Positions 1 to 9,182 of a DNA stretch of 64,000 nt are shown one piece after another; position 1 is the first letter of the stretch, and the number at the start of each line of letters is the position of its first letter. The notes under the pieces were generated by a model. It had not been told where the DNA came from. It ran no database searches and saw nothing but the letters and a program-made list of their open reading frames with translations. The DNA comes from Stenotrophomonas bentonitica (GTDB lineage Bacteria; Pseudomonadota; Gammaproteobacteria; Xanthomonadales; Xanthomonadaceae). A program made the translations under genes and the position numbers. The stretch is taken from positions 2,108,001-2,172,000 of the forward strand of contig NZ_JAAZUH010000001.1 in NCBI RefSeq assembly GCF_013185915.1. The letters are read 5' to 3'.

Positions 1-80
1 CGGCCCGGTGTCTTCACACCGGACCGTCATCGGTAGCTTGCCGTGGAACAACAACTCTGCGCAAAACAGATGTTCCACAG

Positions 81-129
81 GGCGGGACGTCCCGCCTTGT
101 GCAGCACCGCCCGGGCCAGGACCGGGCGG
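81..129. terminator. GC-rich hairpins just downstream of speD
   Basis: A perfect 16-bp palindrome (81-96, GGCGGGACGTCCCGCC) is followed by an 8-bp inverted repeat with a 7-nt loop (107-114 with 122-129). The second ends 12 bases past the speD stop codon. Neither is followed by a T-run on the minus strand, so a role in speD termination is plausible but not shown. A further 7-bp stem with a CTTC loop lies at 5-22. Confidence 0.4.
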
Positions 130-141
130 GTGTCGCGTGTA

Positions 142-936
142 TTACTCGGACAGATTGCGCCCGTGGAACAGCTCTTCGATCTCACGCTTGAGCAGCGCTT
201 CGATCTTCATGCGTTCCTTGAACGACAGGTTCTTGGCCTTCTCTTCGAACAGGTACTGGTCCAGGTCGAAGTCCTTCAGGTGCATCTTCGTGTGGAAGAT
301 GTTTTCCTGGTAGACGTTGACGTCGAACATCTCGTAACGCGACTTGATGTTCTTGGCCAGGAAGTTCTGGATCGAGTTGATCTTGTGGTCGATGAAGTGC
401 TTCTTGCCCTTCACGTCACGGGTGAAGCCACGGACGCGGTAGTCCATGATCACGATGTCCGATTCCAGGCTCTCGATCAGGTAGTTCAGCGCCTTCAGCG
501 GCGAAATCACGCCACAGGTAGCCACATCGATGTCCGCGCGGAACGTGGCGATGCCTTCCTGCGGGTGGGTTTCGGGGTAGGTATGGACAGTGATGTGGCT
601 CTTGTCCATGTGCGCTACCACGGCGTCGGAGATCAACTCCTTGCCCGCCAGCTTCTTGTCGATCACCGGCTCTTCGGAGATCAGGATCGTCACCGAAGCG
701 CCCTGCGGATCGTAGTCCTGGCGCGCGACGTTGAGGATGTTGGCGCCGATGATCTCAGCGACATCGGTCAAGATTTGAGTCAGCCTATCGGCGTTGTACT
801 CTTCATCGATGTATTCAATGTAACGCTGACGCTCCTCTTCGGTGCGGGCGTAACACACGTCATAGATGTTGAAGCTCAGCGCCTTGGTGAGGTTGTTGAA
901 ACCCTGCAACCTCAGGCGAGGCAACGGCTTGACCAC
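142..936 (-). CDS. speD: S-adenosylmethionine decarboxylase proenzyme
   Basis: Makes decarboxylated S-adenosylmethionine, the aminopropyl donor for spermidine synthesis in the cytoplasm. The 264-residue product matches the usual length of the E. coli-type enzyme. It contains the self-cleavage site [12 protein letters not shown], where Ser113 would become the pyruvoyl cofactor after cleavage behind Lys112. The open frame extends upstream to an ATG at 1092, but the protein family begins at the GTG at 936 ([10 protein letters not shown]), so I chose that start; an AGGA lies 8 nt before it. The gene is divergent from clp, with 171 bp between them. Function is well supported; the start is inferred from family length. 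Confidence 0.96.
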   Translation of the reverse strand: MVKPLPRLRLQGFNNLTKALSFNIYDVCYARTEEERQRYIEYIDEEYNADRLTQILTDVAEIIGANILNVARQDYDPQGASVTILISEEPVIDKKLAGKELISDAVVAHMDKSHITVHTYPETHPQEGIATFRADIDVATCGVISPLKALNYLIESLESDIVIMDYRVRGFTRDVKGKKHFIDHKINSIQNFLAKNIKSRYEMFDVNVYQENIFHTKMHLKDFDLDQYLFEEKAKNLSFKERMKIEALLKREIEELFHGRNLSE

Positions 937-1107
937 GGCGGTCGATCCTGTGTGTGGTGGGAAAGGAACAATTATGGGGCAAACTGATCGAGGGCGAAAC
1001 TTGCATTGAAACAAGTTGCTGTGTTGGGGTTTGCCCTTCACAACCCTGATCGTTAAGCTCGCGGCACATAGCCGTGAATTGTTCATGAGCAAAGGGAGCG
1101 CCTCAAC
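937..1107. promoter_or_regulatory. speD-clp divergent promoter region
   Basis: This 171-bp gap must hold the start signals for both speD (leftward) and clp (rightward). It contains an inverted repeat AACTTG-N8-CAAGTT at 998-1017, a possible operator. No good match to a Crp/Clp box (TGTGA-N6-TCACA) was seen. Promoter boxes cannot be assigned with confidence. Confidence 0.4.
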
Positions 1108-1773
1108 GTGTCATCTGTGCGCCTTGCCACGAGTCCATTGGCCCTGGACATCGCCACCATAGATCGCTTTCTGGCCCACAGCCACCGACGCCGCTACCCA
1201 GGCCGCACCGATGTTTTCCGCCCCGGCGACCCCGCGGGCACCCTGTACTACGTGATCAGCGGCTCGGTTTCCATAATTGCCGAGGAAGAGGACGACCGCG
1301 AACTGGTCCTGGGCTACTTCGGCTCGGGCGAGTTCGTGGGCGAGATGGGCCTGTTCGTGGAGACCGAGCGCCGTGAGGTGATCCTGCGCACCCGCACCCC
1401 GTGCGAGCTGGCCGAGATCAGCTACGAGCGGCTGCACCAGCTGTTCCTGGGGCCGCTCTCCACCGACGCCCCGCGCCTGCTCTACGCGCTGGGCCAGCAG
1501 GTCTCCAAGCGCCTGCTGGACACCAGCCGCAAGGCCAGCCGGCTGGCGTTCCTGGATGTCACCGACCGCATCGTGCGCACGCTGCACGACCTGGCCCGTG
1601 AGCCCGAAGCCATGAGCCATCCGCAGGGCACCCAGCTGCGCGTGTCCCGCCAGGAGCTGGCGCGGCTGGTGGGCTGTTCGCGTGAAATGGCCGGGCGGGT
1701 GCTCAAGAAGCTGCAGAGCGACGGGCTGCTGCACGCCCGCGGCAAGACCGTTGTCCTGTACGGGACGCGCTGA
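1108..1773 (+). CDS. clp: Crp-family transcriptional regulator, Clp type
   Basis: A 221-residue regulator with an N-terminal cyclic-nucleotide-binding fold (about residues 25-130: [17 protein letters not shown], then FVGEMGLF) and a C-terminal winged helix-turn-helix (about 165-215: [19 protein letters not shown]). In Xanthomonas, Clp (Crp-like protein) controls virulence and diffusible-signal responses and binds cyclic di-GMP. The final residues VVLYGTR are those of Clp/Crp. The start is GTG with GGGAG 9 nt upstream; the nearest upstream ATG (1085) is out of frame. It is slightly shorter at the N-terminus than the 230-residue Xanthomonas protein. Identification as the Clp orthologue is strong; ligand preference is inferred from the family. 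Confidence 0.94.
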   Translation: MSSVRLATSPLALDIATIDRFLAHSHRRRYPGRTDVFRPGDPAGTLYYVISGSVSIIAEEEDDRELVLGYFGSGEFVGEMGLFVETERREVILRTRTPCELAEISYERLHQLFLGPLSTDAPRLLYALGQQVSKRLLDTSRKASRLAFLDVTDRIVRTLHDLAREPEAMSHPQGTQLRVSRQELARLVGCSREMAGRVLKKLQSDGLLHARGKTVVLYGTR

Positions 1774-1781
1774 TTCCGGTT

Positions 1782-1798
1782 GCCGGCCCACGGCCGGC
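1782..1798 (+). terminator. GC hairpin after clp
   Basis: GCCGGCC and GGCCGGC form a 7-bp stem with a 3-nt loop starting 8 nt after the clp stop codon. It lacks a clear T-run, so it is only a possible terminator. Confidence 0.35.
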
Positions 1799-1850
1799 CG
1801 TACGGTGGGGCATGACAGTGCCCTTCACACGGTGCCGGTAGGCTGAATGC

Positions 1851-2609
1851 ATGGCACCTGGCAGCGAATTCTACTGGTTCATCCTGATCGGCCTCGGCGC
1901 GCAGCTGGTCGACGGCGCGCTGGGCATGGCGTTCGGGCTGGTGTCCTCGTCGGTGATGCTCAGCATGGGCATCCCCCCGGCGGCGGTCAGCGCAAGCGTG
2001 CATACCGCCGAGGTGTTCACGACAGGCGCCTCCGGGGTGTCACACCTGGTGGCGGGCAACGTGGACAAGCGCCTGTTCCTGCGCCTGGCGTTGCCCGGCG
2101 CGGTGGGAGGGGTGGTCGGCGCCTATGTACTGACCCAGCTGCCGGGTGAGGCGATCCGCCCCTTCATCTATGGCTACCTGCTGGTGCTGGCGGTGTTCAT
2201 CCTGCTGCGCGCGGCCGGGCGGCTGGTGCCGCGCCAGGAAGTGAAGCGGGTGCCGGTGCTGGGCTTCTTCGCCGGGCTGCTGGACGCCAGCGGTGGCGGC
2301 GGCTGGGGTCCGGTCGCCACCTCCACCCTGCTCGCCCGCGGCGGTCAGGCGCGCACCACGATCGGCACGGTCAATGCCGCCGAGTTCGTGGTGACCCTGG
2401 CGGTGTCGATCACCTTCCTGCTCTCGATGGGACTGCAGTACCTGAACATCGTGGCCGGCCTGCTGATCGGCGGCATGATGGCCGCCCCGCTGGCGGCCCT
2501 GCTGGTGAAGCGCGTGAAGGAACGCTGGGTGCTGATCGCGGTGGGCGTGCTGGTGCTGTCGATCAGCCTGTTCCAGATCGGCCATGCGTTGAAGGGGTGG
2601 TTGGGTTAA
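1851..2609 (+). CDS. TauE/SafE-family sulfite/anion exporter-like membrane protein
   Basis: The 252-residue product is almost entirely hydrophobic, with about seven to eight predicted membrane spans. It shows the two-fold repeat typical of TauE/SafE permeases (LVDGALGMAFG near residue 22 and LLDASGGGGWGP near residue 145). Members export or import sulfite, sulfoacetate or related organosulfur anions across the inner membrane. The substrate here cannot be told. Its TAA stop overlaps the TAA of the convergent HAD gene within a shared TTAA at 2606-2609. No neighbour suggests a sulfur pathway. Confidence 0.88.
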   Translation: MAPGSEFYWFILIGLGAQLVDGALGMAFGLVSSSVMLSMGIPPAAVSASVHTAEVFTTGASGVSHLVAGNVDKRLFLRLALPGAVGGVVGAYVLTQLPGEAIRPFIYGYLLVLAVFILLRAAGRLVPRQEVKRVPVLGFFAGLLDASGGGGWGPVATSTLLARGGQARTTIGTVNAAEFVVTLAVSITFLLSMGLQYLNIVAGLLIGGMMAAPLAALLVKRVKERWVLIAVGVLVLSISLFQIGHALKGWLG

Positions 2610-3322
2610 CCCCGGTCACCGCCTCTATCCACGCAACCCCAGTTGAGGATCCGGGTGCCGGGCTTCAGGACCTGGCGGAAGTAGGCCACCTTGGACACCT
2701 TCGGGTTCACCACCACCGGCTCCTTCGCGGCCAGCAGCAGCGGCAGGTCGGCGGTACTGTCCGAATAGGCTACGTCGATGTCGCCGTAGCCCCGCTCGCG
2801 CAGCATGCGCATCTTTTCTTCGTTGTGGCAGTGCCGGGTGGCGCCCACCGCACCAAAACGCGGCCCGACTTCGCTGCCGATCACCGGCACGCCCTGGTGG
2901 GCCACGAACGCCAGGATCGCGCGGGCCAGCTCCGGCGGTGCGCCGGTTGCCACCACCACGCGGTCGCCCTTGGCACGGTGTTCGGCGAACACCTGCAGCG
3001 CCTGCGGCAGCAGCTTGGCGCGCAGCTGCGCCTCGTGCTTGAGCACGTAGGCGTCGATCACCCGGTTGAATTCACGCGCACGGTGCAGGCCGAACGTGGC
3101 GATCCAGACATAGACCGAGATGCCGGTACGCCGCGTCGGCAGCATCGCCACCAGCGGCCCGGCGACCGGGGTCACCAGCAGCGCGGCGAGCAGCCGCAAC
3201 GGGTTGCGCTTGATCAGCGAGGCGAACAGGTGGCTGCCGGAGTCGCCGTCGTACAGGGTGTGGTCGAAGTCGAAGACCACCAGCGGCGCGTCGTCGTGCG
3301 GAGTCGGGTAGTTCGCTGTCAT
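2606..3322 (-). CDS. HAD-IB family phosphatase
   Basis: A 238-residue haloacid dehalogenase-fold hydrolase of the SerB-like IB subfamily. Visible motifs are DFDHT with the nucleophile pair Asp18/Asp20, a VVATGAP motif II, a lysine in NEEKM as motif III, and DSTADLPLL as motif IV, which binds Mg2+. The start ATG overlaps the trpC stop as ATGA, so it is probably translated by coupling as the last gene of the trpGDC operon. The open frame continues upstream through trpC in another frame; that part is an artefact. The substrate is unknown. Its place behind trpC does not by itself imply a role in tryptophan synthesis. Confidence 0.88.
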   Translation of the reverse strand: MTANYPTPHDDAPLVVFDFDHTLYDGDSGSHLFASLIKRNPLRLLAALLVTPVAGPLVAMLPTRRTGISVYVWIATFGLHRAREFNRVIDAYVLKHEAQLRAKLLPQALQVFAEHRAKGDRVVVATGAPPELARAILAFVAHQGVPVIGSEVGPRFGAVGATRHCHNEEKMRMLRERGYGDIDVAYSDSTADLPLLLAAKEPVVVNPKVSKVAYFRQVLKPGTRILNWGCVDRGGDRG

Positions 3323-4122
3323 GCGCTGAAGAATAGCTGACGCAGGCCCTCGCCGGGTTCTTCGACGCGCATGAAGGCCTCGCCGACCAGGAACGCATGC
3401 ACCCCGGCGTTGCGCATCAGGGTCACGTCGTCCGGGCCGAGGATGCCGCTTTCGGTGACCAGCAGGCGGTCGCGCGGCACGGCCTGGCGCATGTCCAGGG
3501 TGGTCTGTAGCGACACCTCGAAGGTGCGCAGGTTGCGGTTGTTGATCCCGATCAGCGGCACCGGCACCTGGATGGCGCGCTCCAGTTCGTCGATATCGTG
3601 CACTTCCACCAGCACGTCCATGCCCAGCTGCATCGCCAGGTCGGACAGCTCGGCCAGCTGGCGGTCTTCCAGGGCGGCCACAATCAGCAGAATGCAGTCC
3701 GCGCCGAGCACGCGCGCTTCGTACACCTGGTAGGCGTCGATCACGAAATCCTTGCGCAGCACCGGCAGCGTGCACGCGTCGCGCGCCTGCTGCAGGTAGG
3801 CGTCGGCGCCCTGGAAGAAGTCCACGTCGGTCAGCACCGACAGGCAGCTGGCGCCGCCGAACTCATAGCTCACCGCGATGTCGGCCGGGTGGAAGTCCGG
3901 GCGGATCACGCCCTTGGACGGGCTGGCCTTCTTCACCTCGGCGATCACCGCCGGGTTGCCGGCGGCGATGGAGGCGCGCAATGCATCGGCGAACCCCCGG
4001 ACCGGCGGCGCCGTGGCCAGGCGTTCCTGGAGCGCTTCCAGCGGCACCCGCGCACGGCGCTCGGCCACTTCTACGGCCTTGCGGGCCAGGATGGTCTCGA
4101 GGATGTCGCTCTTGTCGCTCAT
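3319..4122 (-). CDS. trpC: Indole-3-glycerol phosphate synthase
   Basis: Closes the indole ring in tryptophan synthesis, converting CdRP to indole-3-glycerol phosphate in the cytoplasm. The 267-residue TIM-barrel shows the family residues Glu62, Lys64 and SPSKG (67-71), the catalytic lysine in VLRKDF (Lys124), Glu152, Glu173 in VEVHD and Asn195 in INNRNL. It is a single-function enzyme, not fused to trpF. It lies 63 bp after trpD and overlaps the HAD gene by 4 bp. Confidence 0.97.
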   Translation of the reverse strand: MSDKSDILETILARKAVEVAERRARVPLEALQERLATAPPVRGFADALRASIAAGNPAVIAEVKKASPSKGVIRPDFHPADIAVSYEFGGASCLSVLTDVDFFQGADAYLQQARDACTLPVLRKDFVIDAYQVYEARVLGADCILLIVAALEDRQLAELSDLAMQLGMDVLVEVHDIDELERAIQVPVPLIGINNRNLRTFEVSLQTTLDMRQAVPRDRLLVTESGILGPDDVTLMRNAGVHAFLVGEAFMRVEEPGEGLRQLFFSA

Positions 4123-4185
4123 GTCGTTCGGGGTCCTTCAGGGCGGCCATTATCGGCCAGCCCCGGGTGATGCGTGAAGGCGGGC

Positions 4186-5223
4186 TCAGCCCGCCGTGCG
4201 GATGCGCCGGGTGGCGTCCACGTAGTCGTGCATGCGCTGGCGGGCGCTGCCATCGGCAATGGCGGCGCGGGCACGGGCCAGGCCGTCGGCGATGCTGCTG
4301 GCCACGCCGGCCACGTAAAGCGCCGCGCCGGCGTTGAGCGCCACGATGTCCAGCGCGGGGCCCGGCTCGTTGTCGAGCACCCCGCGCAGCATCGCGATGG
4401 ACTCTTCCGGACCGCTCACCTTGAGGTTGCGGCTGGCCGACATCGCAATGCCGAAATCTTCCGGATGGATCTCGTACTCGCGCACCTTGCCATCGCGCAG
4501 CTCGCCGACCAGGGTGCCGGCGCCCAGCGAGATCTCGTCCATGTTGTCGCGGCCCCACACCACCATGGCGCGCTCGGCACCCAGCTCGCGCAGCACGCGC
4601 GCCTGGATACCGACCAGGTCGGGATGGAACACGCCCATCAGCACGTTGGTGGCACCGACCGGATTGGTCAGCGGACCAAGGATGTTGAAGATGGTGCGTA
4701 CGCCCATCTCGCGGCGCACCGGCGCCACCACCTTCATCGCCGGGTGGTGCATCGGCGCGAACATGAAGCCGATACCGGTTTCCGTAATCGCCTGCGCCAC
4801 TTCTTCCGGGCGCAGTTCGATGACCGCACCCAGCGCTTCCACTGCGTCGGCGCTGCCGGACTTGGAGGACACACTGCGGTTGCCGTGCTTGGCAACCCGC
4901 GCACCAGCCGCAGCGACCACGAACATGGCGCAGGTGGAGATGTTGAAGGTATGCGAGCCGTCGCCACCGGTGCCGACGATGTCGATCAGGTGCGACTTGT
5001 CCTGTACCGGTACCGCCAGGGCCAGCTCGCGCATCACCGTGGCCGCACCGGCGATCTCGCCGACCGTTTCCTTCTTGACCCGCAGGCCGGTGAGGATCGC
5101 CGCGGTCATCACCGGCGAGACCTCACCGCGCATCACCTGGCGCATCAGGTCGACCATTTCGTCGAAGAAGATTTCGCGGTGTTCGATGGTCCGCTGCAGC
5201 GCTTCGTGGGGGGTGAAGGTCAT
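4186..5223 (-). CDS. trpD: Anthranilate phosphoribosyltransferase
   Basis: Transfers the phosphoribosyl group of PRPP to anthranilate, the second step of tryptophan synthesis. The 345-residue protein has the PRPP-binding [14 protein letters not shown] stretch, [15 protein letters not shown], and the anthranilate/metal region MHHPAMK. The start ATG (5223) overlaps the trpG stop as ATGA, indicating coupled translation. The frame continues further upstream but only as a shadow of trpG. It is separate from the glutamine amidotransferase, unlike the fused TrpGD of enteric bacteria. Confidence 0.97.
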   Translation of the reverse strand: MTFTPHEALQRTIEHREIFFDEMVDLMRQVMRGEVSPVMTAAILTGLRVKKETVGEIAGAATVMRELALAVPVQDKSHLIDIVGTGGDGSHTFNISTCAMFVVAAAGARVAKHGNRSVSSKSGSADAVEALGAVIELRPEEVAQAITETGIGFMFAPMHHPAMKVVAPVRREMGVRTIFNILGPLTNPVGATNVLMGVFHPDLVGIQARVLRELGAERAMVVWGRDNMDEISLGAGTLVGELRDGKVREYEIHPEDFGIAMSASRNLKVSGPEESIAMLRGVLDNEPGPALDIVALNAGAALYVAGVASSIADGLARARAAIADGSARQRMHDYVDATRRIRTAG

Positions 5224-5810
5224 GCGCGGTGTCCTTGCAGGAAATTCTTCAGCAGGGCGTGGCCATGCTCGGTCAGGATCGACTCGGGGTGGAACTGCAC
5301 GCCTTCGACCGGGAACTCGCGATGGCGCAGGCCCATGACTTCTTCCATGGAACCATCCTCGTTCTCGGTCCAGGCGGTCACTTCCAGGCACGCCGGCAGC
5401 GTGGCCTTGTCCACCACCAGCGAGTGGTAGCGGGTGGCCTGGTAACGGTCCGGCAGGCCGGCAAACACGCCCTTGCCTTCATGCCGGATCGGCGAGGTCT
5501 TGCCATGCATGATGGTGCCGGCACGGATCACGTCGCCGCCATAGACCTGGCCGATGCCCTGGTGGCCCAAGCACACGCCGAGGATGGGCGTGGTCGGGCC
5601 GAGCCGCTGGATCAGCTCCAGCGACACACCCGCTTCGTTGGGCGTGCACGGGCCGGGCGAGATGACGATGCGCTCGGGTTTCTGCGCGGCAATCTCGTCC
5701 ACGCTCATCGCGTCGTTGCGCACCACCTTCACCTCGGCACCCAGCGTCTGCAGGTACTGCACGAGGTTGTAGGTGAAGCTGTCGTAGTTGTCGATCATCA
5801 GGAGTCTCAT
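5220..5810 (-). CDS. trpG: Anthranilate synthase glutamine amidotransferase subunit
   Basis: Supplies ammonia from glutamine to TrpE for anthranilate synthesis (it may also serve PabB for folate, as TrpG/PabA often does). The 196-residue class I amidotransferase has the nucleophile Cys80 in GVCLGHQ and the His174/Glu176 pair in FHPES. It starts the visible trpG-trpD-trpC-HAD operon. trpE is not in the window. The ICE boundary lies somewhere upstream of this gene, so its natural promoter may be partly replaced by element sequence. Confidence 0.97.
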   Translation of the reverse strand: MRLLMIDNYDSFTYNLVQYLQTLGAEVKVVRNDAMSVDEIAAQKPERIVISPGPCTPNEAGVSLELIQRLGPTTPILGVCLGHQGIGQVYGGDVIRAGTIMHGKTSPIRHEGKGVFAGLPDRYQATRYHSLVVDKATLPACLEVTAWTENEDGSMEEVMGLRHREFPVEGVQFHPESILTEHGHALLKNFLQGHRA

Positions 5811-5843
5811 GATTCTAAGTCCTTGATTTCATTAATGTTTTCC

Positions 5844-5881
5844 ATTACACACAACCTCCATTACCCACTTTATTACACACA
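5844..5881 (+). repeat. Three direct ATTAC(A/C)CAC repeats upstream of trpG
   Basis: ATTACACACA occurs at 5844-5853 and 5872-5881, with ATTACCCACT between them at 5860-5869. The copies are spaced 16 and 12 bp apart in an A+T-rich stretch at the presumed host/ICE junction. They could be arm-type recombinase or AlpA-like binding sites at the element end, or part of the trpG upstream region. No partner copy can be checked because the other ICE end is not present. Confidence 0.45.
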
Positions 5882-6350
5882 TCGACAGTTGATTGCGATG
5901 GACGAAGCGCGAGCATGTGCTGGCTCAAGGTAGCAAGGGCTCCTGAGAGATGTCTTGGCGTGCGCCAGTGCGGTGTACTGACGCAGCGACGGCGCCCGCA
6001 TGCCAGGGCCAAGTGCTGAGACTGGGCGGACAGACCTACCCCTCGCGGCGACACAGCGCGCGGGGCATCAGTTCTACGACGGGGCTGGGGTGCCAAGGGC
6101 ATCGGGCAATCTCCTCAAATCTTGGAGCCGCCGTGCCGGGGAGCCTTCTTGAAACCTTGCCTGCCGGTACGGCGGCAAGGTGCGGTCAAGACCGCAACGA
6201 CATGCCGCTTCCTATTGGAAGCGCCACCACAGAGCGATGTTGGTCGAAGCGGTACGGGTCATGGACAGACCAAAGTGTTGAATTTAAAAGCCAGAACTCG
6301 GCCCGAGTACACCCGAACGGAATTCCAAAGTAAGCCTGGGGAATTTTACC
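5882..6350. other. Gene-poor left-end region of the ICE
   Basis: I see no convincing gene here. The open frames lack a ribosome binding site or family features. One strong hairpin is present at 6155-6180: a 7-bp stem (CCTTGCC/GGCAAGG), then a one-base bulge and a 4-bp stem closing a GTA loop. An 8-bp arm pair GCCGCCGT/ACGGCGGC encloses it more loosely. Such structure is common near ICE termini but no att core could be identified. Confidence 0.35.
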
Positions 6351-6704
6351 ATGAGCATGTTAGGCAAAGCCACTTCCTGGAATGCCAGGGCATTCATCAC
6401 CCCGCCCATCTACCTCGGACCGGACGACAACACTTCCAGTCTCGAAACCAGAGAGCAAGTAGACCAACTGCTACGGACTTGTGAGCATCGAATCTCAGGT
6501 TGGCAGTCATCTGGACCTGCGCGGGTGATGCTATATCGCTATATCAGCATCCGGGGCAGATATGACACCGCCGGATTTTCTCTGCCGACCCTAGGTCCCG
6601 GAGAACAGAAGCCGTTGATCGCAGCTTCTGAAACCATCGCCGTATCAGACCATACCAAATCGGTTTTGCGGGGAACAGCGCAGCGCATGACGCTGGTACC
6701 GTGA
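6351..6704 (+). CDS. Hypothetical protein
   Basis: A 117-residue open frame beginning with ATG, 8 nt after GGGGAA, which could act as a ribosome binding site. I do not recognise the product. It is polar with no membrane segment or known motif. Its TGA overlaps a GTG start of the next small frame (GTGA), a typical coupled arrangement, and the pair leads towards the bisR-like gene. Base composition is richer in A+T than the flanks. It may be a real left-end ICE gene or a chance frame. Confidence 0.4.
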   Translation: MSMLGKATSWNARAFITPPIYLGPDDNTSSLETREQVDQLLRTCEHRISGWQSSGPARVMLYRYISIRGRYDTAGFSLPTLGPGEQKPLIAASETIAVSDHTKSVLRGTAQRMTLVP

Positions 6705-6904
6705 GCGCCAATATCGAGCTTTCGTCCTCATCGCTCGATGGGCCGGCAACCGATCGATTCTTGCACAACGAGCAAGACGAGGCCACCTACAGCGGACGCC
6801 AAACCAATCACCTCGCCCGTCTACGTTCAGGGCATCTTCCCAGGCACCCGCGGAAGGTCATAACGACACAGCAGCCCTTGGCAGGGCAAGAAAGGAGCCG
6901 GTGA
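6701..6904 (+). CDS. Hypothetical small protein
   Basis: A 67-residue frame that starts at GTG overlapping the previous stop codon. It is serine- and arginine-rich with no recognisable domain. Support is limited to the GTGA overlap and its position before the bisR-like gene. It may not be expressed. Confidence 0.28.
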   Translation: MSANIELSSSSLDGPATDRFLHNEQDEATYSGRQTNHLARLRSGHLPRHPRKVITTQQPLAGQERSR

Positions 6905-6932
6905 TGTAGCGCTTCCGAAAGGAGACGAAGAC

Positions 6933-7679
6933 ATGCACAAGGACATTCCAACATCGAAGGTGTTCTATCGTCCCATCGAGGCTGCCATACGGTGGGCCGG
7001 GTTGCTGCGGTACCTGCCGATGATCCTGGCTGCGATCGCGTCACCGCGCTTCCTGCCTCCATCGTTGAATTGCCCGCGATGGAATGAGTGCCGGCTGTAC
7101 TCGGAGCGTATCTATGACGGCATCCTCAACGGGGAGCTGCCCTACGGCCAGAACGGCATCACGCTCAATGATCCGAAGCTGCTGCAGTCGCCGGATCTGA
7201 CCGTTCGCCATGTCGATCTGAAGCGCTGGATGCGCAACCACTATCCCGAGCACCGGCCAGGATTCCTGTTCAGCCGTGGCGAACGCATGGCGCATCCTTT
7301 TATCACCTTGGAAACAGGACAGGCGATCCTGATCGAGCGACTGGCCCTTCAGGCGGCCCTGGAGCATGCGCGTCGCCAGATGCAGGAATTGCAGGAGCAG
7401 CGCGACACCTTGCTCAAGCAGTCCACCGCGCTGCTGGCTTCCAAGCAATGCGAGATCAGCGAGCGAGCGGAGACGACGTATCTCAACATCATCGGCGGGA
7501 TGCTGACGCTGATGCTGGGCCAGTCCCCTTCGGGTGTGCCCTATTCCAGCTTCAAAACACAGGAGGCACTCGTCTCGGCATTGGTCGCCCACTTCGGCGG
7601 CACCATGGGCATCACGGAGCGAACCTTGAACGGCAAGTTCGCCAACGCCAGGAAGTACGTCCGTAGCGCAAGCGCATGA
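6933..7679 (+). CDS. Probable BisR-type ICE regulator (by position)
   Basis: A 248-residue protein with a strong AAAGGAG site before its ATG. No standard DNA-binding domain is obvious. The middle (about 130-170) is a glutamine/leucine-rich helix likely to form a coiled coil (ARRQMQELQEQRDTLL), and the C-terminal part has TLNGKFANARK. In ICEclc the gene of similar size just upstream of alpA-parA-shi-bisDC is bisR, a regulator that switches on the alpA promoter. Gene order and length fit that role here. Sequence homology to BisR itself could not be tested, so the name is an inference. Confidence 0.6.
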   Translation: MHKDIPTSKVFYRPIEAAIRWAGLLRYLPMILAAIASPRFLPPSLNCPRWNECRLYSERIYDGILNGELPYGQNGITLNDPKLLQSPDLTVRHVDLKRWMRNHYPEHRPGFLFSRGERMAHPFITLETGQAILIERLALQAALEHARRQMQELQEQRDTLLKQSTALLASKQCEISERAETTYLNIIGGMLTLMLGQSPSGVPYSSFKTQEALVSALVAHFGGTMGITERTLNGKFANARKYVRSASA

Positions 7680-7711
7680 GGTTTTTCCAGCTTGTATGTG
7701 CAACCGCGGAG

Positions 7712-7725
7712 ATTGCATTTGCAAT
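7712..7725. promoter_or_regulatory. Inverted repeat in the alpA promoter region
   Basis: ATTGCA-TT-TGCAAT is a perfect 6-bp inverted repeat with a 2-bp centre, lying 74 bp before the alpA start in the only sizeable gap between the bisR-like gene and alpA. It is a candidate operator for the regulator controlling this operon. Confidence 0.45.
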
Positions 7726-7798
7726 GTCTTTCCGCAGCCAGGTCTATTGAATAAAGGTCACGCCAACAAACGCCACCGAGCGTTCAGGAGTGACCGCC

Positions 7799-8011
7799 AT
7801 GTCGCAGCCCCCTGTACTCCCGCCGAACGAGCGCCGCATCCTGCGGCTCGATGAAGTCGAAGCCAAGTCCGGCTTCAAACGCGCCCACATTTACAACCTG
7901 ATGAAGAAGCGCCAGTTTCCCCAGGCGCTGCGCCTGGGCGTGCGCGCCGTCGGCTGGGATTCGATCGAAATCGACCAGTGGATCGCCGAGCGCCTCAACC
8001 ACCGGACCTGA
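7799..8011 (+). CDS. alpA: AlpA-family helix-turn-helix regulator
   Basis: A 70-residue protein with the whole AlpA/phage-type winged HTH: ILRLDEVEAKSG, then HIYNLMKKRQFP, then VGWDSIEIDQWIAER. Start at ATG 7799, with AGGAG 8 nt upstream; an in-frame GTG at 7790 is the alternative. In ICEclc, alpA opens the operon alpA-parA-shi-bisD-bisC that drives transfer competence. The same order is present here, with parA 42 bp downstream. It probably regulates this operon or element excision. Confidence 0.88.
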   Translation: MSQPPVLPPNERRILRLDEVEAKSGFKRAHIYNLMKKRQFPQALRLGVRAVGWDSIEIDQWIAERLNHRT

Positions 8012-8053
8012 CCCGTTCTCCCGCGGACTTCCCATTCCCAGCCGGAGAGCGCC

Positions 8054-8929
8054 ATGCAGGTCGTATCCATCATTTCAACGAAGGGCGGCGTCGGCAAGAC
8101 CACGACGGCCGCCAACCTGGGCGGGCTCGCCGCGGACGCGGGCCTGCGCGTGCTGCTGCTCGATCTCGACGTGCAGCCCACCTTGTCCTCCTACTACGAA
8201 CTGACCCAGCGCGCGCCGGGCGGCATCTATGAGCTGTTGGCCTTCAACGAGCGCGACCTTGGCCAGCTCGTGTCCCGCACGATCATCGCGGGCCTGGACC
8301 TGGTGCTGTCCAACGACCACCGGGGCGAGCTGAACACCTTATTGCTGCATGCGCCGGATGGCCGCCTGCGGCTGCGGCATCTGCTGCCAGCACTTGCTCC
8401 CCTCTACGACCTGGTGCTGATCGACACCCAGGGCGCGCGTTCCGTGCTGCTGGAGATGGCGGTGCTCGCCTCCGACCTTGCGCTGTCGCCCGTCACGCCG
8501 GAAATCCTCGCGGCCCGGGAGCTTCGACGCGGCACCATGCAGTTGCTCGAAGACATCGCGCCGTACCGGCACCTGGGCATCGAACCGCCGCCGCTGCACC
8601 TGCTCATCAACCGCGTCCACCCGGTGTCGGCGAACGCCCGACTGATCCAGCAGGCCCTGCGCGACCTGTTCCAAGACCATGCCGGCATCCGCGTGCTCGC
8701 CACCGACGTGCCAGCCATCGAAGCCTATCCGCGCGCCGCGACGCGCGGCCTGCCGGTGCATCGGGTCGAGCACCGCCAGCCGCCCGGCAGGGTCGCGCCG
8801 GCCTCGCTCGACACGATGCGCGCGCTCGCAAGCGAGCTGTTCCCGCAATGGCAGGACAGATTTGCCGCAATGTCCGGTCGCCCGCCACGTCCTCTTGATG
8901 CCGGGAGGTCCCATGGCGAACGCACATGA
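8054..8929 (+). CDS. parA: ParA-family partition ATPase
   Basis: A 291-residue Soj/ParA ATPase with the deviant Walker A motif KGGVGKTT (residues 10-17), switch I region around LLDLDVQPT, and Walker B-like LVLIDTQG. Such proteins pattern DNA on the nucleoid. In ICEclc, ParA together with Shi also slows growth of transfer-competent cells. The C-terminal tail is long and rich in arginine and proline. It overlaps the start of the shi-like gene by 17 bp, so the two are very likely co-translated. Confidence 0.92.
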   Translation: MQVVSIISTKGGVGKTTTAANLGGLAADAGLRVLLLDLDVQPTLSSYYELTQRAPGGIYELLAFNERDLGQLVSRTIIAGLDLVLSNDHRGELNTLLLHAPDGRLRLRHLLPALAPLYDLVLIDTQGARSVLLEMAVLASDLALSPVTPEILAARELRRGTMQLLEDIAPYRHLGIEPPPLHLLINRVHPVSANARLIQQALRDLFQDHAGIRVLATDVPAIEAYPRAATRGLPVHRVEHRQPPGRVAPASLDTMRALASELFPQWQDRFAAMSGRPPRPLDAGRSHGERT

Positions 8930-9182
8930 ACTGGCCCGCGGCCACAAGCGGCTGCGCGCGCTGATCGAGTTCGCGGTCGGTGAAGGCTGGCACGTCAAGC
9001 GCACGCCGGGCGGGCACCTCAAGTTCACCAAGGCCGGCTGCGCGGCGATCTACACCAGTTCGACCGCGAGCGACCACCGGGCCGAATTGAACGCCCGTGC
9101 GCAGATCCGCCGCGCCGAGCGAGAGGCCCGCATGGCGCCGGCCGGCGGTCGTGGGGACTGCGAGGGGTGCGGCCATGGCTGA
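8913..9182 (+). CDS. Small Shi-like ICE protein
   Basis: An 89-residue basic protein inside the parA-parB junction. The core GWHVKRTPGGHLKFTKAG resembles a small RNA- or DNA-binding fold, like HicA-type double-stranded-RNA-binding toxins. In ICEclc the small gene in this exact place is shi, which with parA inhibits host division. It overlaps parA by 17 bp and the ParB gene by 8 bp. Identification rests on position and length; the toxin-like resemblance is only a motif-level impression. Confidence 0.6.
   Translation: MANAHELARGHKRLRALIEFAVGEGWHVKRTPGGHLKFTKAGCAAIYTSSTASDHRAELNARAQIRRAEREARMAPAGGRGDCEGCGHG

Noticed and set aside
81..96. Perfect 16-bp palindrome taken as an insertion-sequence end
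   Set aside because: No transposase or partner repeat is nearby, and it sits where a speD terminator is expected.
2606..2609. Shared TTAA stop of the TauE-like and HAD genes as a regulatory site
   Set aside because: It is simply two convergent stop codons overlapping, which occurs by chance in compact genomes.
5811..6932. tRNA end or integrase fragment at the ICE junction
   Set aside because: No T-loop/acceptor-like sequence and no tyrosine recombinase motif could be found in either strand.
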